Shown here: positions 1-6,510 of the stretch, one piece after another
Position numbering within the stretch: the stretch's first letter is position 1
Layout of the letters: every line of letters starts with the position of its first letter
Origin: CAZZCS01 sp964652645
GTDB taxonomy: Bacteria; Cloacimonadota; Cloacimonadia; Cloacimonadales; Cloacimonadaceae
Direction of reading: 5' to 3'
Assembly (NCBI GenBank): GCA_964652645.1
Contig: CAZZCS010000048.1
Span: forward strand, 1-17,238
Length of the DNA: 17,238 nt
Program-made: the position numbers and the translations under genes
The notes under the pieces: model-generated
The model's database searches: none
Told to the model about the DNA's origin: nothing
Seen by the model: only the letters and a program-made list of their open reading frames with translations

Positions 1-28
1 CTCAATGTAGGGTTGAGGTGTCTCGCTC

Positions 29-48
29 CCCCGCAGTGACCTGCGGGG
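29..48. repeat. perfect 8-bp stem hairpin
   Basis: CCCCGCAG (29-36) and CTGCGGGG (41-48) pair perfectly around a 4-nt loop TGAC. No T-run follows on either strand, so a terminator role is not supported. It may be part of an intergenic repeat. Confidence 0.5.
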
Positions 49-130
49 CTATGCTGAGCCACCCCACAAAGCCACTTCGTGCCTTTGCATGGGCCCCGGC
101 TGCAGCTGGCGTGCTCCGCACTCGATTTGT

Positions 131-152
131 ATCGGCTGCGCCGATGTTTTTT
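131..152 (+). terminator. possible intrinsic terminator of an upstream gene
   Basis: ATCGGC (131-136) pairs with GCCGAT (140-145) across a TGC loop and is followed by six Ts (147-152). This is a textbook short terminator for a plus-strand gene ending before the window. The loop side contains GCTGCGCC, a word that recurs in the repeats at the right end, so it could be only a repeat fragment. Confidence 0.4.
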
Positions 153-176
153 GCTGTCGGGGAAAGCCAATGTTGC

Positions 177-206
177 GGCGCAGCTAATTCTCAATTCGTC
201 AATTGA
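177..206. repeat. repeat module shared in inverse orientation with the right end
   Basis: GGCGCAGCTAATTCTC (177-192) is the exact reverse complement of 17191-17206. The AATT-rich tail that follows (to about 206) resembles the CAATTGA-type heptads next to that site. It marks the same repeat family at both ends of the window. Confidence 0.55.
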
Positions 207-219
207 AAACGCGCAGCTC

Positions 220-247
220 TTTTAACGTTTAACTTATAACGTTTAAC
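220..247. repeat. four tandem degenerate heptamers
   Basis: Four consecutive 7-bp units are present: TTTTAAC (220), GTTTAAC (227), TTATAAC (234) and GTTTAAC (241). The 7-bp phasing matches the larger heptad repeats at 16991-17238, although the sequence differs. Confidence 0.6.
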
Positions 248-340
248 TAAAAAAAGATCCTGGGGATCCGTGTTCCTATTAAAACCCTCAAAATCCTCTT
301 TTTCCTTTTTTCTGTGTTCTATTTGTGTCGCCTACACTTT

Positions 341-422
341 CCGCATGAGTCCTTTGCGCCATGTAGTGTGCAGGGTAAGAAGTACACTCTGATAGGCGCA
401 AATGACTCCTGCTGGGCGCATG
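341..422 (+). repeat. dispersed intergenic repeat, copy 1
   Basis: An 82-bp element aligns without gaps to 2099-2180, with 64 of 82 positions identical by hand count. The ends are highly conserved (CCGCATGAG at the left, and the 18-bp core CAAATGACTCCTGCTGGG at 399-416 at the right), while the middle has diverged. Copies 1 and 2 are in the same orientation and bracket the AbiE gene pair. The core occurs a third time, inverted, at 6388-6405 (17 of 18). Confidence 0.7.
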
Positions 423-460
423 TATTTTAGAAGGAGTCATGTATGGTTTAACCCTTCTAA
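347..460. other. three overlapping, mutually exclusive inverted repeats
   Basis: GAGTCCTTTGCGCC (347-360) pairs with 395-408 (13 of 14). ATGACTCCT (402-410) pairs perfectly with 432-440. TTAGAAGG (427-434) pairs perfectly with 453-460. Neighbouring stems share bases, so only alternate stems can form together. This lies upstream of the predicted AbiE promoter, so it would be transcribed only from elsewhere. Confidence 0.5.
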
Positions 461-511
461 TATCAAGTGGTTACTGGCGTCTTGCTGGCTTTCTGCGGAA
501 AGAAATAGTTC

Positions 512-540
512 TTGACACGCAACCGGCATGTTGACATATT
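512..540 (+). promoter_or_regulatory. predicted sigma70-type promoter of the AbiE pair
   Basis: A perfect -35 TTGACA (512-517) is followed by a 17-bp spacer and a -10 CATATT (535-540, four of six consensus positions). The start site would be near 547. This puts the ATG at 528 upstream of the transcript and supports the ATG at 561 as the real start. Confidence 0.6.
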
Positions 541-549
541 GTCCACATG
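527..549. promoter_or_regulatory. 23-bp near-palindrome over the -10 box, likely AbiEi operator
   Basis: The half-sites CATGTTGACA (527-536) and TGTCCACATG (540-549) are inverted copies matching at 9 of 10 positions, separated by TAT. The palindrome covers the -10 box of the AbiE promoter. AbiEi antitoxins are known to repress their own operon by binding inverted repeats in the promoter, so this is the natural candidate operator. The assignment is inferred from position and symmetry. Confidence 0.55.
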
Positions 550-560
550 ATGGAGCTAAT

Positions 561-1172
561 ATGACGCAGCAACTACTCAAGGTAAGTCATCAACCTTTTG
601 ATTATCAGTATCTGAAGGACCTCTTCAGGGACTATCGCTACCCGCGCAATAAGATCAGCAAGCTGCTCAGAGCGGGAGAGATCATAGCCTTAAAGAATGG
701 GCTTTACGTGCTTTCCGAACACTTTGGCAGAAGTCTGGTGCCGGAGCAGGTGGCAAATCTGCTCTATGGGCCTTCCTATGTCTCTCTGGACTATGCATTG
801 TCCCGCTATGGTTTGATCCCGGAAAAAGTCTTCTGTATAACTTCGGTTTGCACCGGCCGTAAAAAGCTTTTTGAAACGGCTGTGGGCAGCTTCAGCTATC
901 AGCAGATGAAGCCGTCATACTACTGCCTGGGCTATATCCGGCAGATTGTTCAGGACTCCTCGTATATCATAGCAACGGCGGAAAAGGCACTTTGCGACAA
1001 GTTATATTTTGCTCCCATTCTCTCTGATCTCAAGGCTATGAGTCAGTATCTTTTTGATGATCTTAGAATTGATCAGAGCGTTATGAATGGATTGGATGCC
1101 CGGCTGCTTTCACGCCTGGCTGAGGCATCTGGGAAGCATAATATCAAGCTATTTATGGAGATGATATTATGA
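561..1172 (+). CDS. abiEi: AbiEi-type antitoxin / autorepressor (type IV toxin-antitoxin)
   Basis: This 203-residue protein matches the AbiEi antitoxin family. It has an N-terminal winged-helix DNA-binding part (about residues 13-51, with the pattern YPRNKISKLLRAGEI...NGLY). The larger C-terminal domain carries family patterns such as S-x-ALS-x-GLIPE, the T-GRKK-F stretch and the late IATAEKALCDKLYF motif. AbiEi neutralises AbiEii without binding it directly and represses the operon. The start was set at 561: GGAG sits 5 nt upstream, and the predicted promoter lies over the alternative ATG at 528. The stop overlaps the toxin start by 4 bp (ATGA), implying coupled translation. The family assignment is firm; autorepression is inferred. 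Confidence 0.85.
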   Translation: MTQQLLKVSHQPFDYQYLKDLFRDYRYPRNKISKLLRAGEIIALKNGLYVLSEHFGRSLVPEQVANLLYGPSYVSLDYALSRYGLIPEKVFCITSVCTGRKKLFETAVGSFSYQQMKPSYYCLGYIRQIVQDSSYIIATAEKALCDKLYFAPILSDLKAMSQYLFDDLRIDQSVMNGLDARLLSRLAEASGKHNIKLFMEMIL

Positions 1173-2035
1173 ATTCCAGTCCCCTCTACTCGCTGCTCAG
1201 CAGTAAAAGCCCCAAGAATGCCGCTGAATATCGCCAGGGGCTTCGTGAAATTATCCAAAAGCTCTGCCTGCTGGGTCTTTGGCGGGGCAGTTTCTTTGAA
1301 CATGCTGCCTTTTATGGAGGTACTGCTCTGAGTATATTTCATGGATTGGATCGTTTTTCTGAAGATCTGGATTTTTCCCTGTTGAAAGACAGGCCGGATT
1401 TCCGTTTGGATCCATATCTGGACTATGTAAGCCGGGAGCTGGAAGCTTGGGGGATTGCTGCCACGCTGAATGTTGCGGAAAAAGCTGATAGTCGGATTGA
1501 ATCCGCGTTCATAAAAGCGAATACTCTAGAAACCTTGATTAGTCTGCGGATTCCTGCTTCAGAGATCAAGAGCCTGCACCGTGATGAAATCAGTAGTGTA
1601 AAATTTGAGATTGATCCCCATCCCCCCTGTGAGTTTGAGAGCGCAAGCATCTATCTTCTGGAACCGATTCCCTTTAGCGTTCGCGTGATGTCGCCATCTG
1701 ATCTCTTTGCCGGCAAAATGCACGCAGTTTTGGCAAGAGGATGGCGCTCAAGGGTGAAAGGCCGCGATTGGTATGATCTGATCTGGTTTGTCCGAAGTGG
1801 CATCGGTCTCAATCTGCAACATTTGGAAGCAAGGATGAAGCAAAGCGGGCATTGGGATTCCGGGGAGAAACTCTATCCCGATGAATTCAGACAAGTCCTG
1901 CGAGATAGAATCAATCAGATTGATTTCAATCAGGCCAAACAAGACGTTTTACCCTTTATCCCCAATGCGAATGCTGTTCAGATCTGGTCTAAAGAGCTGT
2001 TTCTCGATCTGGTGGATAGGATTCAGGTGCTATAA
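1169..2035 (+). CDS. abiEii: AbiEii-type nucleotidyltransferase toxin (type IV toxin-antitoxin)
   Basis: This 288-residue protein matches the AbiEii/DUF1814 nucleotidyltransferase family, the toxin half of AbiE systems, which in studied members inhibits growth by modifying RNA and can abort phage infection. The nucleotidyltransferase signature is complete: GGTALS (50-55), then R62, S64 and DLDF with D66 and D68. KFEID with D149 could be the third acidic position. The late motif K183-MHA...K197-GRD-WYDL, with D200 and D203, is also intact. Length is normal for the family. No truncation or frameshift was seen, so the toxin should be active. It is translated from the ATGA overlap with the antitoxin gene. 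Confidence 0.87.
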   Translation: MNSSPLYSLLSSKSPKNAAEYRQGLREIIQKLCLLGLWRGSFFEHAAFYGGTALSIFHGLDRFSEDLDFSLLKDRPDFRLDPYLDYVSRELEAWGIAATLNVAEKADSRIESAFIKANTLETLISLRIPASEIKSLHRDEISSVKFEIDPHPPCEFESASIYLLEPIPFSVRVMSPSDLFAGKMHAVLARGWRSRVKGRDWYDLIWFVRSGIGLNLQHLEARMKQSGHWDSGEKLYPDEFRQVLRDRINQIDFNQAKQDVLPFIPNANAVQIWSKELFLDLVDRIQVL

Positions 2036-2098
2036 CAGACTTAGGATGTAGTCCGTTAAGGGCAATATGCTTCCCGAAGTGGGAGGCTCAAATACACT

Positions 2099-2180
2099 CC
2101 GCATGAGGCCTTTACGCCATATAGTCTTTAGGATTATCAGCTCCCTGGGTAAAGCGCAAATGACTCCTGCTGGGCGCATG
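2099..2180 (+). repeat. dispersed intergenic repeat, copy 2
   Basis: This is the direct-orientation partner of 341-422, ungapped over 82 bp. Its right-hand core CAAATGACTCCTGCTGGG (2157-2174) is identical to copy 1, while the middle differs at about half of its positions. The second stem present after copy 1 (AGGAGTCAT) appears here only as a disrupted AGGAGTTCTCAT. It sits about 60 bp after the toxin stop. The rest of 2036-2309 holds only the promoter described separately. Confidence 0.7.
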
Positions 2181-2226
2181 CGATCACCGAAGTTGCCGTT
2201 GATTAGGAGTTCTCATAAAAAAGCAT

Positions 2227-2256
2227 TTGACAAAATAAGCGCATCAGCCAAATAAA
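2227..2256 (+). promoter_or_regulatory. candidate promoter for the beta-helix/receiver pair
   Basis: TTGACA (2227-2232), an 18-bp spacer and AATAAA (2251-2256, four of six matches to TATAAT) lie 54 bp before the start codon at 2310. The exact -35 match makes it plausible; the -10 is moderate. Confidence 0.4.
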
Positions 2257-2309
2257 TTCAGGCTGGAAGTTCGCCGAAAATCTATTACAACTTCCCCAAG
2301 AGGTGTCTT

Positions 2310-4934
2310 ATGAAAACACGTGTTTATCTCGCTTTACTACTTTGTTTGATCCCGCTATACCTGCTTTCAATAGATATCAGCGGCGCTATATCTGGCATCT
2401 GGTCTCCGGATAATAATCCCTATGACCTAGTGGGTGATGCCACGGTGCCAGCCAATGAAACCCTCACTATATCGCCCGGGGTAATAGTAAGAGCCATGGG
2501 TAATTTCCGGATCACTGCAGCGGGTACGATAAGCGCTGTTGGTGCCCCCGGAGATAGTATCAGCTTCGTGAATGGACTGGCCAATCCAGACGCCCTTTGG
2601 AAGGGGATCAGACTGGAGAATGCCTCGCTTGCCAGCACTTTTTCCTATTGCTATATCGAAAACGGAGAATATGGCATCAATTCCATCGCCGCTCCGGTAA
2701 ATATCTCTTACTCCCGCTTCAACCGCAACACCAAAGGTATTCACGCCTATGGTATCGGAACTGTGAATCCGGGAGCTGTAAACGTATCACATTCTCTGAT
2801 CGAATACAGCGGTGAAAATGGAATCCTGATCTCTCAAAATAGTAACACCAATATCCAGTATTGTGATGTTTCCAATAATGGAGTAGCCTCCACCTATCGG
2901 GGAGCGATCCAGCTAGCCAACCAATCTGCCGGTGGGAGTAACAACCCTACCATCGCCTTCAACCATATCCACCACAACCGCTGGCAGGGGATCACCGCCT
3001 GGGACATCGTGGGAGCCAATGCCATCAACCCCATCATCCACGATAACCTGATCGAATATAACCTCACCGGGATCTATCTGCTCAATGCCTCTGGCTATGT
3101 GCACGATAACATTATCCGGGCAAACTTTATCCCAGGGGATATGAATAGCGGAGCCGGAGTAATGGTGAGCGGAGCGACCTCCGAGCCCTATTTTGAGCGT
3201 AATATCATCACCAATAACTTTACCGGGTTCTATATCACAAACAATGCCCGTCCCGTGTTGGGAGACCTTTCCATCTATCACGCCTGGGCCCAGGGTGAAA
3301 ACGTAATCCGGAACAACGTAGATGCCGAGGGTGTAGCCCATTCTGTGGTCTGCGCCTCCTACCCCCAAAACGGAAACGTGATCAAAGCCGAAAACAATTA
3401 TTGGGATTTCAACGATGCCGATGGCATAGCCCAGTATATCACAGATGGTATCGACAATCCTGCTCTGCCAATCGTGGATTTTGAACCCTTCCTGATCTAC
3501 TCCGAAGGGATCGATATCATCGGCAATTTTGTCAATGGCAGCAGCCACTCTATCTCTGAAGCCCAGCTCCAATTGGTCTCCGTAGCAGAAGGTGAAGTCC
3601 TGTTTCAGGAGCTTCTGCCAGCCAATGGCTTGATTGACCTGAACACAGTAATCACAGAACCGTTTTACGCTGTCGTGAGAGTAATCCTGGAGGGAACCGA
3701 GGGCACCTACCGTTGGGCTTGCGCCGGAAACTTGAGCGAACCCCAGGCCTTTGAACCTGCCGAGGTGATCAATCTCGGCACGATCACACTCACAAATGAG
3801 ATGCCCAGGTATTATGAGACTGTGGGAACGCCCATCTCCGAAGGTGGACTGGATATCTATCCCCTTACCCGGAGGTTCTTTGTCTATCGCTTCGATAGTA
3901 TAGACTGGCTCTATCGCAGCGGTGACTTCATTTATATAAAGAGCCATAGCCGCCGCGAGGGTGAAGACATTGTTCACTACGACCTGCCCGATGGATCGAT
4001 ATTTATGAAAGTGGCCAATCTGGAGGATGGAGAGGTCTGGATGAAGACGATCGTTGATCTGGCTGGCACGATCCAGCCCAATGTCGTTACCAACTATGAA
4101 GTCTTTTATCCGCCAGTGGGCTTCCCCTTCCCCGGCGAGAGCCATCTCATGATTCAGGCTGATTTTGAGGGAAACATAGTTTCGGAAACCCTCTTTGACC
4201 CAAATCACTATCAGACCATCCACCAGCACAGATACGTCTATGACAACGACCTGCCGACCGCAGCTTATTCCATGGGCCTGGAAAGAGTGGGCACGGACTA
4301 TTCGATCTTCCCCGTTCTGGAAGGCAATAGATGGAAGAACATCGAAAATGATTTTAACTATACTGCCCCCAGCTTGCTCGTGATGAATCTATTGTGGGCA
4401 GACGATGCAATCCGGCTGCATTGGCAGGCACCTGTATCTACAGATACGCTGTGGACGGGATACAGGATCTATCTCAATGGAGAATTGCTGGCAGAAGTAC
4501 CCTATTCCCAGAGAATGTATCTGCAAACGGAAGCTGGAATCCTCATGGATACAAAATGCTATTGGGTGGTTGCCACCGATGGCGTCCATGAATCTGCCCA
4601 TAGTAACATTGCCGGCATCGGGCCAAGCTCGAATCAGGATGATCTGATGCCCGCAGTCAAACCCAAACTGGGCCCCAATCCCTTCAGTCCCTCGCGGCAC
4701 GGATTCATCAGACTCGAAGCAGATTATAGCTCCAAGGCAAACACCACGATAAGCATCTTTAACCTGAGGGGACAGCTGGTTCAAAGCGCTGCAATTCGGA
4801 ATGAATCTTGCATTGAATTCTCGTGGAATGGTAGAGACCACAGAAACCAGGCTTGCCCCTCCGGCATATACTTTATGGAGGTGAAGCGTGGGGATAAGGT
4901 CTCTGGCCGCATAAAATTTACTCTAATCAGATGA
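2310..4934 (+). CDS. secreted parallel beta-helix protein with C-terminal sorting domain
   Basis: This 874-residue exported protein has no identified substrate. Residues 1-20 form a signal peptide (basic start, then a leucine-rich core). Residues about 95-320 show repeated short strands with N-x-I, GI and Y-C-patterns typical of right-handed parallel beta-helix (PbH1/NosD-like) folds. The middle has further beta-rich sequence. Residues about 690-770 resemble a fibronectin III module (LHWQAP...GYRIYLNGE...CYWVVATD). Residues 780-874 are a FlgD-like/type A sorting domain (NPFSPS, ISIFNLRGQLV, WNGRD, PSGIYFMEVKRG). The same tail type ends the phosphoesterase at 13710-16430. GAGGTG lies upstream of the ATG. 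Such proteins usually act at the cell surface in polysaccharide binding or cleavage; no catalytic residues are identifiable here. The stop overlaps the receiver ORF. Confidence 0.8.
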   Translation: MKTRVYLALLLCLIPLYLLSIDISGAISGIWSPDNNPYDLVGDATVPANETLTISPGVIVRAMGNFRITAAGTISAVGAPGDSISFVNGLANPDALWKGIRLENASLASTFSYCYIENGEYGINSIAAPVNISYSRFNRNTKGIHAYGIGTVNPGAVNVSHSLIEYSGENGILISQNSNTNIQYCDVSNNGVASTYRGAIQLANQSAGGSNNPTIAFNHIHHNRWQGITAWDIVGANAINPIIHDNLIEYNLTGIYLLNASGYVHDNIIRANFIPGDMNSGAGVMVSGATSEPYFERNIITNNFTGFYITNNARPVLGDLSIYHAWAQGENVIRNNVDAEGVAHSVVCASYPQNGNVIKAENNYWDFNDADGIAQYITDGIDNPALPIVDFEPFLIYSEGIDIIGNFVNGSSHSISEAQLQLVSVAEGEVLFQELLPANGLIDLNTVITEPFYAVVRVILEGTEGTYRWACAGNLSEPQAFEPAEVINLGTITLTNEMPRYYETVGTPISEGGLDIYPLTRRFFVYRFDSIDWLYRSGDFIYIKSHSRREGEDIVHYDLPDGSIFMKVANLEDGEVWMKTIVDLAGTIQPNVVTNYEVFYPPVGFPFPGESHLMIQADFEGNIVSETLFDPNHYQTIHQHRYVYDNDLPTAAYSMGLERVGTDYSIFPVLEGNRWKNIENDFNYTAPSLLVMNLLWADDAIRLHWQAPVSTDTLWTGYRIYLNGELLAEVPYSQRMYLQTEAGILMDTKCYWVVATDGVHESAHSNIAGIGPSSNQDDLMPAVKPKLGPNPFSPSRHGFIRLEADYSSKANTTISIFNLRGQLVQSAAIRNESCIEFSWNGRDHRNQACPSGIYFMEVKRGDKVSGRIKFTLIR

Positions 4935-4942
4935 AGGATGTG

Positions 4943-5311
4943 ATGAGTACAAAAAAGCGTTTACTCCTGGTCGATGACGACCCCCAATTTATCGAAACTA
5001 TGTCCGAATTGCTTCGGATGAAGGAATACGACGTGCTGACCGCTCCGGATTGTCTCACGGCCATAGACATCTTGCAGGAACACGAGGTGGACGTCCTGGT
5101 CACTGATATCGTAATGCCAAATTACGACGGCTTGGAGCTGATCATCACAGTGCGTGAGCAATTTGACAGTCTCAAGATCATCGCCATCTCCGGCGGTGGT
5201 AAGATCGACAAAAAAACCTATCTGATGATGGCCAAGGGCTTACGAGCCGATGCCGTATTGGAAAAACCTTTTTTATGTTCGGAGCTGGATGAGCTGATCA
5301 AATCACTTTAG
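4943..5311 (+). CDS. stand-alone CheY-like response regulator receiver protein
   Basis: This single-domain receiver has no output domain. Counted from an upstream in-frame ATG at 4931, the acid pocket is D15-D17 (LLLVDDDPQ), the phosphoacceptor is D59 (LVTDIVMP), the switch serine is S87 (IAISGG) and the conserved lysine is K112 (LEKPF), so all signalling residues are present. The start at 4943 is preferred because AAGGA (4934-4938) is 4 nt upstream. The ATG at 4931 overlaps the previous stop (ATGA) but lacks a ribosome-binding site. It is probably co-transcribed with the beta-helix gene. No histidine kinase is nearby, so its partner is unknown. It could act in phosphorelay or by protein binding. 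Confidence 0.87.
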   Translation: MSTKKRLLLVDDDPQFIETMSELLRMKEYDVLTAPDCLTAIDILQEHEVDVLVTDIVMPNYDGLELIITVREQFDSLKIIAISGGGKIDKKTYLMMAKGLRADAVLEKPFLCSELDELIKSL

Positions 5312-5338
5312 ATCGCCTCTCCTGAGCTGCAATATATT

Positions 5339-5375
5339 AAAAGCGAAGACCCCGGATGATGGGCCTTCGCTTTTT
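5339..5375. terminator. bidirectional intrinsic terminator
   Basis: AAAAGCGAAG (5339-5348) pairs with CTTCGCTTTT (5365-5374), with a further CCC/GGG pairing inside. Five Ts follow on the plus strand, and a T-rich tail follows on the minus strand. It sits between two convergent genes, 27 bp after the receiver stop and 21 bp after the regulator stop, and can serve both. Confidence 0.85.
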
Positions 5376-5395
5376 GTTTGGGTAATGAGGCGGAG

Positions 5396-6253
5396 CTAAG
5401 CTTTCTTGACAGGAATCCAGATCTCAAAGATGGAATCGCTCTCGCCAAACTTGAATCTGCCATCATACAGCTCGAAATCATAGTTCCAGGCGTGCTGATA
5501 CTCCCCTTTGGAAAACCAGCCATTGTAAATAGCTTCATAGGTCTTGTCCAGAGTATCCAGAGCGCCGTGATGCTCAAAGACGGCATACTCAGCTTCTGGT
5601 ACTTCGCAGGTCTCCATTCCTTCCGGGATGGTCTCAAATGAGCTCACTTCCATACAGGCCAGATACTTGAAGGGGGTGTTTTCATTGACTTCTACGCCCT
5701 CTGGTGAGGAGCATATCCCCAAGGCTGTGCCAGGGTTTGATATATTTGGTATGGATGCACAGACCTTGCTGAATTCGCCCCAAAGCTGGGGGATTACATT
5801 GTTTTGCATGGTAGACATGCAGCTGGTTCCGATAGCTTTGAAGGCGGGTTTTTTCACGAAACGGGGTGTAAGCATGGTATCTCCTTTTACTTTTTGGATT
5901 AGCTTGAGGGCTTTGCATCTATTTACATGCGTCATTAGCTTGCGCATGGCCCCGGGAGTCATGCCGGTGTAGCTTTTGAATGCTCTGGTAAATGCTGCTT
6001 GGGACTCAAACTGATACTCAAAAGCAAGAGCCTTGATGCTCCGAGAGGTAAAGACTAATTCTTTGCCAGCTTCAGTAAGGCGTCTCCCGCGAACGTATTC
6101 TCCTACCGTCAGGCCTGTAACGGCATAGAATACGCGGTGAAAATGCCAGGCAGAATAGTTTGCCACATCCGCAAGTTCATCCAGACTGATATGCTGCTTG
6201 AGATTCTGCTCGATAAAACTGAGAGCTTTCTGAATCTGATGTCGATAGTCCAT
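5396..6253 (-). CDS. AraC-family regulator with GyrI-like effector-binding domain
   Basis: This 285-residue protein is built like SoxS/Rob-type regulators. An N-terminal AraC DNA-binding domain spans about residues 8-106, with two helix-turn-helices (ISLDELADVANYSAWHFHRVF at about 22-42 and SIKALAFEYQFESQAAFTRAF at about 72-92) and the family ending GMTPGAMRK. A GyrI-like/BmrR-type ligand pocket spans about 127-285 (from LTPRFVKKPAFKAIG to IFEIWIPVKK). This fold binds small amphipathic or cationic compounds, and regulators of this form often control drug efflux or stress genes, but no such target is adjacent. The start has AGAGGG just upstream. It is divergent from the hydrogenase-related operon; whether it controls that operon is unknown. 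Confidence 0.88.
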   Translation of the reverse strand: MDYRHQIQKALSFIEQNLKQHISLDELADVANYSAWHFHRVFYAVTGLTVGEYVRGRRLTEAGKELVFTSRSIKALAFEYQFESQAAFTRAFKSYTGMTPGAMRKLMTHVNRCKALKLIQKVKGDTMLTPRFVKKPAFKAIGTSCMSTMQNNVIPQLWGEFSKVCASIPNISNPGTALGICSSPEGVEVNENTPFKYLACMEVSSFETIPEGMETCEVPEAEYAVFEHHGALDTLDKTYEAIYNGWFSKGEYQHAWNYDFELYDGRFKFGESDSIFEIWIPVKKA

Positions 6254-6282
6254 CGGTTCCCTCTTTGCTTTTGATATATTTT

Positions 6283-6311
6283 GCTATGGCTCACCCGCTC
6301 ACGAATGTCAA
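6283..6311 (-). promoter_or_regulatory. candidate promoter of the AraC-type regulator
   Basis: On the minus strand TTGACA (6311-6306), a 17-bp spacer and CATAGC (6288-6283, three of six matches) precede the start codon by about 30 bp. The -35 and spacing are good; the -10 is weak. Confidence 0.35.
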
Positions 6312-6383
6312 GCACAAAGTTAAAAGATTTAATAATCTAAAAGGCACTACCAGTACAAAAGCTTGTGCGAAAAACTGCGCAGC

Positions 6384-6405
6384 GAGTCCCAGCAGGACTC
6401 ATTTG
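6384..6405 (-). repeat. inverted partial copy of the intergenic repeat core, with hairpin
   Basis: The minus strand of 6388-6405 matches the repeat core at 399-416 at 17 of 18 bases. Here the change creates a perfect hairpin, GAGTCC (6384-6389) with GGACTC (6395-6400) and a 5-nt loop. It lies in the 257-bp gap between the divergent regulator and the operon. A TTGACA at 6474-6479 lacks a good -10 at normal spacing, so no operon promoter is called. Confidence 0.5.
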
Positions 6406-6510
6406 GATCATCAATATCAGTTTTTCCTACAAGCCCAATACCCCAGGAGATCAAACTTGACCCCGAAATTTTCTTGACAAAAGAGCTCTTGGGCATAAAG
6501 CGAATCCGCT

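Larger units (their letters stand above)
1..511. other. gene-free, repeat-rich intergenic region
   Basis: No convincing gene is present. The only open frame (18-206) has no ribosome-binding site, no recognisable domain, and runs through hairpins and repeat modules. The stretch holds a strong hairpin (29-48), a terminator-like hairpin (131-152), a module shared in inverse orientation with the right end of the window (177-192), a heptad repeat (220-247), a dispersed repeat element (341-422) and three overlapping inverted repeats (347-460). The promoter of the AbiE pair begins at 512. Confidence 0.6.

Noticed and set aside
18..206. Small 62-residue plus-strand ORF
   Set aside because: It has no ribosome-binding site, crosses two hairpins and a repeat module, and its composition looks like translated repeat sequence.
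528..560. Upstream start for the AbiEi gene
   Set aside because: The ATG at 528 falls inside the predicted promoter and operator and has no ribosome-binding site; the ATG at 561 has GGAG at the right distance.
2913..4229. 438-codon open frame on the minus strand
   Set aside because: It lies wholly inside the beta-helix protein gene, which has a signal peptide, ribosome-binding site and recognisable domains. The antisense protein has no recognisable domain.
6474..6502. Promoter of the Ehr-like operon with TTGACA at 6474-6479
   Set aside because: At 17-bp spacing the -10 position reads AAAGCG; a CATAAA candidate needs a 14-bp spacer. It is not good enough to call.
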